The position numbers and the translations under genes are program-made. The notes beneath the pieces were generated by a model. It did no database searches, was not told the origin of the DNA, and worked only from the letters and a program-made list of their open reading frames with translations. From positions 1-13,299 of the forward strand of contig PFDW01000012.1 of NCBI GenBank assembly GCA_002793835.1: 13,299 bases of DNA, given 5' to 3'. This document shows positions 1-5,966 of the stretch, one piece after another; position 1 is the stretch's first letter; each line of letters starts with the position of its first letter. The stretch comes from Candidatus Portnoybacteria bacterium CG10_big_fil_rev_8_21_14_0_10_36_7. Its GTDB lineage: Bacteria; Patescibacteriota; Minisyncoccia; Portnoybacterales; PFDW01.

Positions 1-73
1 TTCCTGCAATGAGGCCACTTAGTGTAATAAAATTGGCCGAGTTGGACTCAAGCCACAATTTAAATCGTATCAT
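1..73 (-). CDS. 5' end of a gene leaving the window; possible CDP-alcohol phosphatidyltransferase
   Basis: Only the first 24 codons are present, running off the left edge. The start is ATG (complement of 71-73), preceded by a clear AGGAG ribosome binding site (complement of 80-84) with six bases of spacing, so the start is well supported. The visible peptide begins MIRFKLWLESNSANFITLSG and continues LIAG. A basic/amphipathic start followed by N-x-x-T-L-x-G-L-x-x-G and a hydrophobic turn resembles the N-terminus of CDP-alcohol phosphatidyltransferases (membrane enzymes that make phospholipids), but the diagnostic DGxxAR motif lies outside the window. The gene is real with good confidence; the function is only a guess. 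It lies downstream of corA on the same strand, separated by a terminator. Confidence 0.6.
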   Translation of the reverse strand, partial: MIRFKLWLESNSANFITLSGLIAG

Positions 74-100
74 CTGAGTCTCCTTTTAAAGGTACTGTTT

Positions 101-131
101 AAACAAAAAATAGCACAGTGTGCTATTTTTT
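101..131 (-). terminator. Intrinsic terminator of corA
   Basis: A hairpin with arms AATAGCAC (109-116) and GTGCTATT (120-127) and a 3-nt loop, extended by A/T pairs to 105-131. Read on the minus strand it is followed by a run of T (TTTTTTGTTT). It lies 19 bases past the corA stop and before the next minus-strand gene, so it should end corA transcription. The A/T flanks make it formally bidirectional. Confidence 0.7.
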
Positions 132-149
132 GTTACATATAAGTTTATT

Positions 150-1067
150 TTAAAACCATTTCTTGCTTCTAAAATATAATATCATCGAGCAGATAAAAGC
201 GATAATAATGCCACCGATAATAACTGGAGACAAAGGATTTTGTGTAAAATCGTATGCCCCAAAAACATCCATAGCAAAAAAACCAATAAATACTGTTAGA
301 GGGAAGGCGATTCCAGAAATAAAGGTTAGAGTTTTTATAATTTCATTAGTACGATAGGTAAGGAGTGATCCATTAGTCCTTTCAATTGCTTCAATTCTTT
401 CCTTGTGATTTTCTAAAATATTCCAAACTCGGATATTTGAGCTGATAAGATCATTAGCTAGTATTTCGAGTTTTGCGCCAGAGAAAAATTGTTCCGATGT
501 TTTTACCAGAGCTTCAAGTATGCCTTTTTGGGGCTTAATGGTACGTCTAAAATTTATAATGTTGCGTTTAATTATGGCTATTTCTTGGAGCATCTCTTTT
601 CCTTGTCCACAAAAAACTTTTTCTTCAGCGATGTCTATGTCGTCGTGAATATGATCAAGCATTGGTAGAGACGCATTAATTAAAATATCAATTAAATGAA
701 ATTGCAGAACCCCAAAATTTTTGAATGTTTCTTCTTTTATTTTATTTTGGACTTGGCAATCTTTGATAAAAACTTCAAGTGGAAGCAAAGACTTGGAGTG
801 CACAGTAATTAGCGTGTGATCGGTGACTATAAAATCTAGCTCGGCGGGCTCTGTAGTACGCTTTGAGCCGTCGTATCTTGGAAAATGAAGCACCAGCCAA
901 AGCTGACTTTTGTGTTTTTCAATTTTTGGTCGTTTGAGGGTCAATAAAAATTCACTAGCAATTAAAGGTTGTAATTTGTAATCTTCTTTTATAACAGCAA
1001 AATCTGTTTCCGTTGGTTCAGAAACATCCACCCAAGTAATATTGTTGAATTCAATTTTAGTAATCAT
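150..1067 (-). CDS. corA: CorA-family divalent cation (Mg2+/Co2+) transporter with altered GMN motif
   Basis: A 305-aa protein with the CorA layout: a soluble alpha/beta N-terminal domain (about 1-150), a long helical stalk (about 150-240, with KRNIINFRRTIKPQ and EIIKTLTFIS), then two closely spaced C-terminal membrane helices (about 240-262 and 280-300) and a basic tail ending RSKKWF. CorA forms a pentameric inner-membrane channel for Mg2+ uptake. The end of TM1 reads PLTVFIGFFAMDVFGAY: the position of the signature Gly-Met-Asn, which forms the selectivity filter, is Ala265-Met266-Asp267 (GCT ATG GAT on the complement of 267-275). Fold and length are otherwise normal, so it is probably functional, but ion selectivity may differ. 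The start has no Shine-Dalgarno; an extended -10 lies about 20 nt upstream. Confidence 0.92.
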   Translation of the reverse strand: MITKIEFNNITWVDVSEPTETDFAVIKEDYKLQPLIASEFLLTLKRPKIEKHKSQLWLVLHFPRYDGSKRTTEPAELDFIVTDHTLITVHSKSLLPLEVFIKDCQVQNKIKEETFKNFGVLQFHLIDILINASLPMLDHIHDDIDIAEEKVFCGQGKEMLQEIAIIKRNIINFRRTIKPQKGILEALVKTSEQFFSGAKLEILANDLISSNIRVWNILENHKERIEAIERTNGSLLTYRTNEIIKTLTFISGIAFPLTVFIGFFAMDVFGAYDFTQNPLSPVIIGGIIIAFICSMILYFRSKKWF

Positions 1068-1087
1068 TGAAAATAATTCTTTATATA

Positions 1088-1096
1088 ATTATAACA
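1088..1096 (-). promoter_or_regulatory. Extended -10 promoter for corA
   Basis: The complement reads TGTTATAAT, a perfect TGnTATAAT extended -10. Its downstream edge is 20 nt from the corA ATG, giving a predicted leader of roughly 14 nt with no Shine-Dalgarno. No good -35 is visible, as expected for an extended -10 promoter. Confidence 0.55.
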
Positions 1097-1144
1097 AATT
1101 AATTGAATAATAAGATGTGGATAACTATATTCGCTAAAATATAT

Positions 1145-1150
1145 TATAAT
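1145..1150 (+). promoter_or_regulatory. -10 box of the pilin-like operon
   Basis: A perfect TATAAT ends only 8 bases before the ATG at 1159. If it is the active -10 box the transcript starts at or next to the start codon, i.e. the mRNA is leaderless; no Shine-Dalgarno is present. No clear -35 was found. It is divergent from the corA promoter. Confidence 0.45.
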
Positions 1151-1158
1151 TAGAGTAA

Positions 1159-1731
1159 ATGAAAAAAAGTAAGGGGATCATGTTTTTAGAAGTTGTGGCT
1201 GTGATAGCAGTTGGGTTTTTGTTAATTAGCATTTTAGTAATGCAGGCGGTAAAAGCTAAACAAAAAACAAGAGATGCCCAAAGAAAGACTAGTTTGAGTG
1301 AATTAAGAGCGTCGATAGAGTCGTTTGCTAACGACTATGGGCATTTCCCAGAGACGTATGACGCAAGTGATGGCGAGTATAAATGGTTTTCGTATTGTAA
1401 TTATCAAAGTGAGGGGTGGAAAGCCAGAGGCTTCGGAGTGTGGATTCCAGAGATATTGGAAAAAGGATATGTAAAATTATTACCACTTGACCCATTGAGA
1501 AAATATTTCACTGGCGCTATGAAGAATAAGGTTAGCGATGGTGGAGTTAGTGATTCTGCTTCTTTTTGCTACATTTATCGATCTGACGGATTTGATTATA
1601 AGTTAGCTAGTTATTGTGGCACAGAATATGATTTAGCTTATCCTAGTCAGCAATTTAATAAAGGTCTTAACAATTGGTCGTGTGGTCTTTATTCTTACGC
1701 TCTATATTCACCCGGAGCTTATAATTGGTAA
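1159..1731 (+). CDS. Type IV pilin / type II secretion pseudopilin-like protein
   Basis: A 190-aa protein with a class III (prepilin peptidase) signal: a short basic leader MKKSKG, cleavage expected after Gly6, mature start IMFLEVV with Glu at mature position +5, then about 20 hydrophobic residues. The next segment (KAKQKTRDAQRKTSLSELRA) and the SFANDYGHFP that follows match the helix and 'ND.G.YP' turn of GspG/PilA-like proteins from Patescibacteria. The C-terminal head contains ILEKGYVKLLPLDPL (the usual 'L..YL..LP.DP' element) and three cysteines. It probably contributes to a type IV pilus or competence-like fibre; no assembly genes are in the window. A second pilin-like reading frame follows after 6 bases and is broken. 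Family is fairly certain, the exact role is not. Confidence 0.85.
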   Translation: MKKSKGIMFLEVVAVIAVGFLLISILVMQAVKAKQKTRDAQRKTSLSELRASIESFANDYGHFPETYDASDGEYKWFSYCNYQSEGWKARGFGVWIPEILEKGYVKLLPLDPLRKYFTGAMKNKVSDGGVSDSASFCYIYRSDGFDYKLASYCGTEYDLAYPSQQFNKGLNNWSCGLYSYALYSPGAYNW

Positions 1732-1737
1732 AGATTA

Positions 1738-2250
1738 ATGAATTATAAATCAAAATCATTCACTTTAATTGAGCTTCTCGTAGTAACTTTTATTATTACC
1801 TTATTGGCATCTATTGTTGCTGTACAAGTGAACAAAGCCAGAATCAAGGCTAGGGATACAACGAGGTTGCGGGATTTAAAAACGATTGAAACTGCAACGT
1901 AAATGTATCTAAGTGATGGGAATGAAGCATTTAGTAATTCTCAAGGTAGTGATGGTACCGCCTATATGGCTTGCATTGGTAGGTTTTTTTGTGAATGGTG
2001 CTGTAATGGGGACAATGCATTTGGTCATACGCCGGTAAAAGATGCACTTGAGCCATATCTTACAGTGTTCCCCATGGATCCTAAGGAGCGAGATTATTTT
2101 TATGTTTCTTATAATAATAGTGCTACCAATCAAATAGAAATATGGAGCTTGATAGAAGATGAAAATAACTGTAAGCCACCATTTAATTATTATAGTCCGC
2201 AAAGTAACAATAATTATAAGCCACGTTGTGGATTAGTTATCCCTTATTAA
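1738..2250 (+). pseudogene. Second pilin-like gene, broken by an in-frame TAA
   Basis: The ATG at 1738 opens a frame encoding MNYKSKSFTLIELLVVTF..., a textbook pilin N-terminus with Glu at +5, a hydrophobic helix, and KARIKARDTTRLRDLKTIETAT. TAA then stops it at 1900-1902 after 54 codons. The same frame continues at once (ATG 1903) for 115 residues, including YLSDGNEAF and LEPYLTVFPMDPKERDYFYVSY, the globular half expected for this family. Restoring one codon (TAA from CAA) gives a normal 170-aa pilin, so a nonsense mutation is the simplest reading. The TAA is followed directly by ATG, so reinitiation could make a headless domain without the membrane helix. Residue -1 at the cleavage site is Ser rather than the usual Gly. 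It was probably co-transcribed with the intact pilin gene. Confidence 0.8.
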
Positions 2251-2369
2251 TGATGAAGAAAGTCTTGTTATTTTATCTGTAATTAATTTTTGTATAGTCA
2301 ACGTGTATTGCGCGGTTTATTTTTTTTGTATTAGATTAAATACTAGTTATTTAAAAAAGGGAGAGATAA

Positions 2370-3020
2370 ATGGAAGAAATAAATTATGGGATTTTAATGA
2401 GAAAAGCTAAGCAAGATGGAGATATAAATCAACAAGAAAAGCTTTGTCGTGAAATTTTAGCTCGTTCGGAGGCAACTTGTCGAGATTTTGCGATAATTAT
2501 TGTTAACGGGGTTGGCAAGCAAAAGTCGGAAGCATGGGAAAGATTTAAAGCAGGTAATATTAATCGCTGGTGGGATTTGTATTTTATTATTTCTCGCAGA
2601 CAAGGTAAATTGGAAGATACTGCTTGCGAGTTATTGTTTGAATCACCAGCTACCGCTTGGCACTTTTGTCATATAATAGTTTGTGCTGATAAGAAGTGGC
2701 ACAAACGTGCTTGGCGAGAAGCAACGTTAAGAGGTATGGATATTTATGATTTATTCTATCTCGTAGGATTTGCTGATTTTAAGATAGCAAGTCTTGCATG
2801 GCGAGAGATATTATCTATGGAGCTTGACTTTATAGATTTACGCCAAGCTTTTTGTTTTGCAGATAGTTCTCAGCTAAAGCGAGAAATTGCAGAATATTTA
2901 TTGAAGCATTATGCAAAAGATTGGGTGACTCTGGGTTATATTAGTAGCTATCACCCAGACGAAACAGCTAGAGACGAAGCCAAAAGCAGACAAGATAAAT
3001 TAAGAATATCTAAAAATTGA
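2370..3020 (+). CDS. Helical-repeat protein of unknown function (about 30-residue units)
   Basis: A 216-aa soluble protein without signal peptide or membrane helix. The start is supported by an AAAGGGAGAG ribosome binding site at 2356-2365. It is built almost entirely of repeats of 29-31 residues, recognisable by a small residue before an aromatic: EAW (54-56), TAC (84-86), RAW (113-115), LAW (142-144), IAE (173-175), EAK (203-205), each preceded by a hydrophobic 'DLxxIIxxAD' stretch. About six and a half units are visible, in the style of an alpha-alpha solenoid (HEAT/ARM-like), which usually mediates protein binding. The downstream broken gene carries the same kind of repeat, so the two are paralogs. 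I do not recognise a named family and assign no function. An intrinsic terminator follows immediately. Confidence 0.8.
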   Translation: MEEINYGILMRKAKQDGDINQQEKLCREILARSEATCRDFAIIIVNGVGKQKSEAWERFKAGNINRWWDLYFIISRRQGKLEDTACELLFESPATAWHFCHIIVCADKKWHKRAWREATLRGMDIYDLFYLVGFADFKIASLAWREILSMELDFIDLRQAFCFADSSQLKREIAEYLLKHYAKDWVTLGYISSYHPDETARDEAKSRQDKLRISKN

Positions 3021-3046
3021 CTGGCTCAACTAAGAGCCGGTTTTTT
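3021..3046 (+). terminator. Intrinsic terminator of the helical-repeat gene
   Basis: Stem CTGGCTC (3021-3027) with GAGCCGG (3034-3040), one T-G wobble, six-base loop, followed by six T. It begins directly after the stop codon. Confidence 0.85.
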
Positions 3047-3055
3047 AATTCATTG

Positions 3056-3071
3056 ATTAGCACTATTGACA
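3056..3071 (+). promoter_or_regulatory. CIRCE half-site with TTGACA box upstream of the broken repeat gene
   Basis: ATTAGCACTATTGACA differs at one position from the first half of the hrcA CIRCE plus its -35 box (3913-3928). The second CIRCE arm is absent here (TCATTGTTT in its place), and no good -10 lies 17 bases from this TTGACA. It could be a relic or a weak HrcA site. Confidence 0.3.
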
Positions 3072-3137
3072 TAGTCATTGTTTTATGACAAAGTAATATA
3101 AACCAATTAGTCATTTAACAATTAAAGAAGGTGCGTT

Positions 3138-3877
3138 ATGTGTGAATTTATATCTTGGATAGAAGTAGAGAAAGATGGCAAAGTAGTAGTCCTTTATCTT
3201 ACAGATAAAGACGTCTTCTCAGTCTATGGATTGGAAAAGCTTAAAGGTTGCCAAGACAATGACTTTCTTGGTGATGGAGCGATAAGGGCCTATTACGATA
3301 TTTCTGGCGATGTTGGCGAGGATTATGAGATTTAGGATTTTTGGGATACCAAAAATATACCCAAAGAAGTTGCTAAAAAAATTAATAAATTTGATAAGCA
3401 TTGGGGCAAGATATTTCAAAAGTATTTCCAGAATAACGATTCATGTTATATCGTAATGTCGGCTCCTAGACCTTGGAGCGCCAAAGCTTGGAGCAGCTCT
3501 TAGAAAACAATAAGCCTTATAAAAGAGATCTATTACGAATTATTGAATTTGCACCCAAGCCTTGGAAAACTAAAGCTTGGGAACAGATTTTAGAGTAAGG
3601 AATTATAAACGAAGATTTACGATTTATTGTTTCACATTTTTCTGGCCCTTGGAGAAAAAAGGCTTGGAAACAGCTTCTGAAACAGAACCCAAGTAGCTGT
3701 GATATTATCAGCATTATTGAGAATGGGTCCATTGCTTGGGGCTCAATAGCTTGGGAACAGTTTTTCAGGCAGAATCTTAATAATTGTGATCTTCGCTATG
3801 CTATTTATTATGCTCCCGAACCTTGGTCTTCTGAGGCGAAAAAGTTGCTTGGTAAAATGAAGCAAGCATTTGCCTAA
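3138..3877 (+). pseudogene. Decayed helical-repeat protein, paralog of the upstream gene
   Basis: The ATG at 3138 follows a GAAGGTG ribosome binding site. The N-terminal 65 codons (MCEFISWIEVEKDGKVVVLY...) end at TAG 3333-3335, but the same frame goes on with DFWDTKNIPKEVAKKINKFDKHWGK. A one-base deletion near 3490 (TGGAGCAG where sibling repeats have TGGGAACAG) shifts the frame. The new frame has a TAA at 3596-3598 and then runs to TAA 3875-3877. The C-terminal part contains five units of the form 'DLRxIIxxAPxPWxxKAWEQLL', with the Ala codons of the AW (or equivalent) positions 87 bases (29 codons) apart: 3575, 3662, 3749, 3836. Corrected, it would encode about 246 residues: an N-terminal domain of about 100 residues followed by repeats. 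Its function is unknown; a full-length product cannot be made from this sequence. Confidence 0.8.
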
Positions 3878-3882
3878 AATTT

Positions 3883-3910
3883 AACCCGTGTAAACAACAC
3901 GCGGGTTTTT
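3883..3910 (+). terminator. Intrinsic terminator upstream of the hrcA promoter
   Basis: AACCCG (3883-3888) pairs with CGGGTT (3902-3907); an inner TGT/ACA pairing sits above a two-base bulge; a run of five T follows. It insulates the heat-shock promoter from the repeat gene. Confidence 0.7.
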
Positions 3911-3913
3911 CTA

Positions 3914-3940
3914 TTAGCACTCTTGACAGGAGAGTGCTAA
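3914..3940 (+). promoter_or_regulatory. CIRCE operator (HrcA binding site)
   Basis: A perfect inverted repeat TTAGCACTC - 9 bases - GAGTGCTAA, identical to the CIRCE consensus. The nine-base spacer contains the -35 box TTGACA, so HrcA binding would block RNA polymerase directly. It is the only complete CIRCE I found in the window. Confidence 0.97.
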
Positions 3941-3951
3941 TTTTTTAATAT
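3923..3951 (+). promoter_or_regulatory. hrcA-grpE promoter
   Basis: -35 TTGACA (3923-3928), 17-base spacer, -10 TAATAT (3946-3951). The hrcA ATG is 13 bases after the -10, so the predicted leader is only some 6-8 nt. The -35 lies inside CIRCE. Confidence 0.8.
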
Positions 3952-3964
3952 AGACTATAAAGAG

Positions 3965-4684
3965 ATGCTAGTTTCAGATAGACAAAAAAATATTCTGTTG
4001 CACTTGATTGGCGAGTATGTAAAATCAGCCGAACCGGTGGCATCTTCGGATTTAGCTAAGAAGTTCAAAGTTAGCTCTGCGACGATGCGTAATGAAATGG
4101 TAGATTTGGAAAAAGCGGGGTATTTACATCAGCCACATACTTCGGCCGGAAGAGTGCCAACCGACAAGGGTTATCGATTTTATATTAATAAGTTTGAGGC
4201 TACTAAAGTTAACACAGGTGTTGAACGTAAAGTGGGACGGCAAATTCAAAAAGGGGTGTCGGAACATACTGGTAATTTAGATAGATTATTTTCAATATTA
4301 GTTAGAGAAATGGCAGAAGCAACGGGAAGCCTCGCGATTGCTAGAATGCTGGAATCTGGGAGCGTGTTTGATTCAGGGCTTGAGAAAATGCTTAAGGAAC
4401 CAGAATTTGTGGAAAAAGAAGATTTTTTGGAGGCAGCCGATCATATTAGTGAGCTTCGTGAAGAATTGGAAACGTTATTTGATGAAGCTTCTGGTAAAAC
4501 TGTAATATTTGTCGGCAAAGAAAACCCAATTGCAGGGCTTGATGAATATTCATTAATTGTGTCGGGAGTTTCATCGGGTGGACAAAAAGTAGTTTACGGA
4601 TTATTTGGCCCAAAGCGAATGCGTTACGATAGAAATACAGCCTTAGTTCAATATATAAATAATTTAATAAATGAATCAATCTAA
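3965..4684 (+). CDS. hrcA: Heat-inducible transcription repressor HrcA, compact form
   Basis: A 239-aa repressor of class I heat-shock genes. The N-terminal winged helix (about 1-75) is typical: MLVSDRQKNILLHLIGEYVK, then SSATMRNEMVDLEKAGYL and HTSAGRVPTDKGYRFYI. A linker helix region and a GAF-like C-terminal domain follow, with GKENPIAGLDEYSLIVSGV and GPKRMRYDRNTALVQYINNL closing the protein as in full-length relatives. The family is usually near 340 residues; about 100 are missing from the middle, while both ends are intact, so this is a reduced form and not a truncation. HrcA binds CIRCE and is helped to fold by chaperonin, giving feedback. The gene lies directly behind a perfect CIRCE and five bases before grpE. 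AAAGAG abuts the ATG, too close for a normal Shine-Dalgarno. Confidence 0.95.
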   Translation: MLVSDRQKNILLHLIGEYVKSAEPVASSDLAKKFKVSSATMRNEMVDLEKAGYLHQPHTSAGRVPTDKGYRFYINKFEATKVNTGVERKVGRQIQKGVSEHTGNLDRLFSILVREMAEATGSLAIARMLESGSVFDSGLEKMLKEPEFVEKEDFLEAADHISELREELETLFDEASGKTVIFVGKENPIAGLDEYSLIVSGVSSGGQKVVYGLFGPKRMRYDRNTALVQYINNLINESI

Positions 4685-4689
4685 AACAT

Positions 4690-5226
4690 ATGGAAGATGA
4701 AATTTTAAAAAACGAGGTAGTACCAGAAGAAGAAATTGAAATAGAACCAGAGGAAAATGAAGAAATAGATATAGACGATGATAAAAAGGTCAAAAAAATT
4801 AAAGAGAAGCTAAATATTTGCCAGGAAGAAAAAGCAAAATATTTAGATAGTTGGCAAAGGGTGCAGGCAGACTTTATAAATTACCGAAAAATGCAGGAGG
4901 AAAGAAACGCAGAGTTTGTAAAATATTCAAAACAGGAAATTTTAAGAGAGCTATTGCCGTTAATGGATGCGTTTGAAGCTGCGGTTGGGCATTTTAAGGA
5001 AACAGAAGGATTGAAAATGATGTTAGTTAAGATTTTGAAAGAGAATGGTGTGGAGGTGATAGAGACGCTAGGAAAGCAATTTGACCCGCATATTCATGAA
5101 GCTATAAAGCATATTGAGTCCGACAAGCCAGACGAAGAAATAGTAGAAGAGGTCCAAAAAGGATACAATCTGAATGGTAAGATTTTACGAATCGCGATAG
5201 TTAAAGTGTCTAAGCAGAAAAAGTAA
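4690..5226 (+). CDS. grpE: Nucleotide exchange factor GrpE
   Basis: A 178-aa GrpE. An acidic tail (about 1-33, rich in Glu/Asp) precedes a long coiled coil (about 34-115, with YLDSWQRVQADFINYRKM, the classical 'RxxAdFeNYrKR' segment, and ELLPLMDAFEAAV), then the small beta domain with GVEVIETLGKQFDPHIHEAI and GYNLNGKILRIAIVKVSK. GrpE is the dimeric cofactor that releases ADP from DnaK. It starts five bases after the hrcA stop with no ribosome binding site of its own, so it is most likely co-transcribed and translationally linked with hrcA. Unlike the usual arrangement, dnaK does not follow directly: a 740-bp stretch with a decayed gene intervenes. Confidence 0.96.
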   Translation: MEDEILKNEVVPEEEIEIEPEENEEIDIDDDKKVKKIKEKLNICQEEKAKYLDSWQRVQADFINYRKMQEERNAEFVKYSKQEILRELLPLMDAFEAAVGHFKETEGLKMMLVKILKENGVEVIETLGKQFDPHIHEAIKHIESDKPDEEIVEEVQKGYNLNGKILRIAIVKVSKQKK

Positions 5227-5234
5227 ATATTAAT

Positions 5235-5902
5235 ATGGATGAGATAGAACATTTCCCAATGATTAAAAAACTTCATAGTGATGCTTTAGAATAAAAATAT
5301 GGTCCAATTTACTCTGAAATAATGGAGCACAATGACAAGATTCGAGAAGCATTATTGGTAGATGAAAGCAAGATTGCTCGGACATGTGCTCTTACTTTTT
5401 CCCCCAGATAAAAAAGAAAATGGCGATATAGCACTTATTGATGTAGAGATCAAAAATGGAGGAATGATTGGAAAGATGTTTAAAGAGTTTAATTATGAAG
5501 TAAGAAAAAATGTAATTGATGTGTTTATCATTGAGATTCCGAAATGGTTGAAAGAGAAGTTTGTAGTTAAAAAGAATTATGCCAAAGCTAGAATTTCTGA
5601 ATTTTATGCGAAAAAGGAAGGCTCTGAACCGATAATTTATGGTTATGTGCTAGAGATATATCCCAGATTTTAGAGAACCTAATATAAATGATGTTGATAT
5701 AGCGCAGATAAATCCCAGTACGGAGCGATTAAGTAAAGTTAATATTTTACGAAGCGAAATATGGAAACGACTCGAAAAGGTATATGAAACTAACGAATGG
5801 GACGATATAAAAGATAATTTTAAGAAGGCAAAAATGGATACAAGGGAGTTTGTCTATAAGTTAAAGAAAAAGATGGAAGATAAGCTAAATTTAGATAAGT
5901 AA
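5235..5902 (+). pseudogene. Decayed gene of unknown function between grpE and dnaK
   Basis: Three overlapping reading frames join into one protein-like sequence. Segment 1 starts at ATG 5235 (MDEIEHFPMIKKLHSDALE), is stopped by TAA 5292-5294, and continues KYGPIYSEIMEHNDKIREAL to about 5395. An extra base in the TTTTTCCCCC tract (5396-5405) moves to segment 2 (DKKENGDIALIDVEIKNGG ... ARISEFYAKKEGSEP), which ends at TAG 5671. An extra A near 5665 (CCCAGAT) moves to segment 3 (DFREPNINDVDIAQINPSTE ... [15 protein letters not shown] 5900-5902). Removing both insertions and reading the TAA as CAA gives 222 codons including the stop. The product would be soluble, highly charged and Lys-rich. I do not recognise the family. 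It starts 8 bases after grpE, so it was probably an operon member. A 103-aa product from ATG 5362 is formally open. Confidence 0.75.
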
Positions 5903-5915
5903 ATTCATAAATAAA

Positions 5916-5944
5916 TTAAAAGAAGGTAGACGAAGTGATAAAAT
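5916..5944 (+). promoter_or_regulatory. Candidate dnaK promoter (extended -10), no CIRCE
   Basis: TTAAAA (5916-5921), 17-base spacer, TAAAAT (5939-5944) preceded by TG at the extended -10 position. It ends 22 bases before the dnaK ATG. No CIRCE arm is present between 5903 and 5966, so this promoter would be outside direct HrcA control. Confidence 0.4.
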
Positions 5945-5966
5945 ACACGAGTCTGCTGATAAAAAA

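Noticed and set aside
3517..3732. 71-codon minus-strand frame within the decayed repeat gene
   Set aside because: It lies antisense to the 29-codon repeats, which clearly determine the coding strand; there is no ribosome binding site.
3486..3838. CRISPR-like or tandem DNA repeat array
   Set aside because: The 87-base periodicity is at the protein level (29 codons) and the nucleotide copies are divergent; there are no identical repeats with unique spacers.
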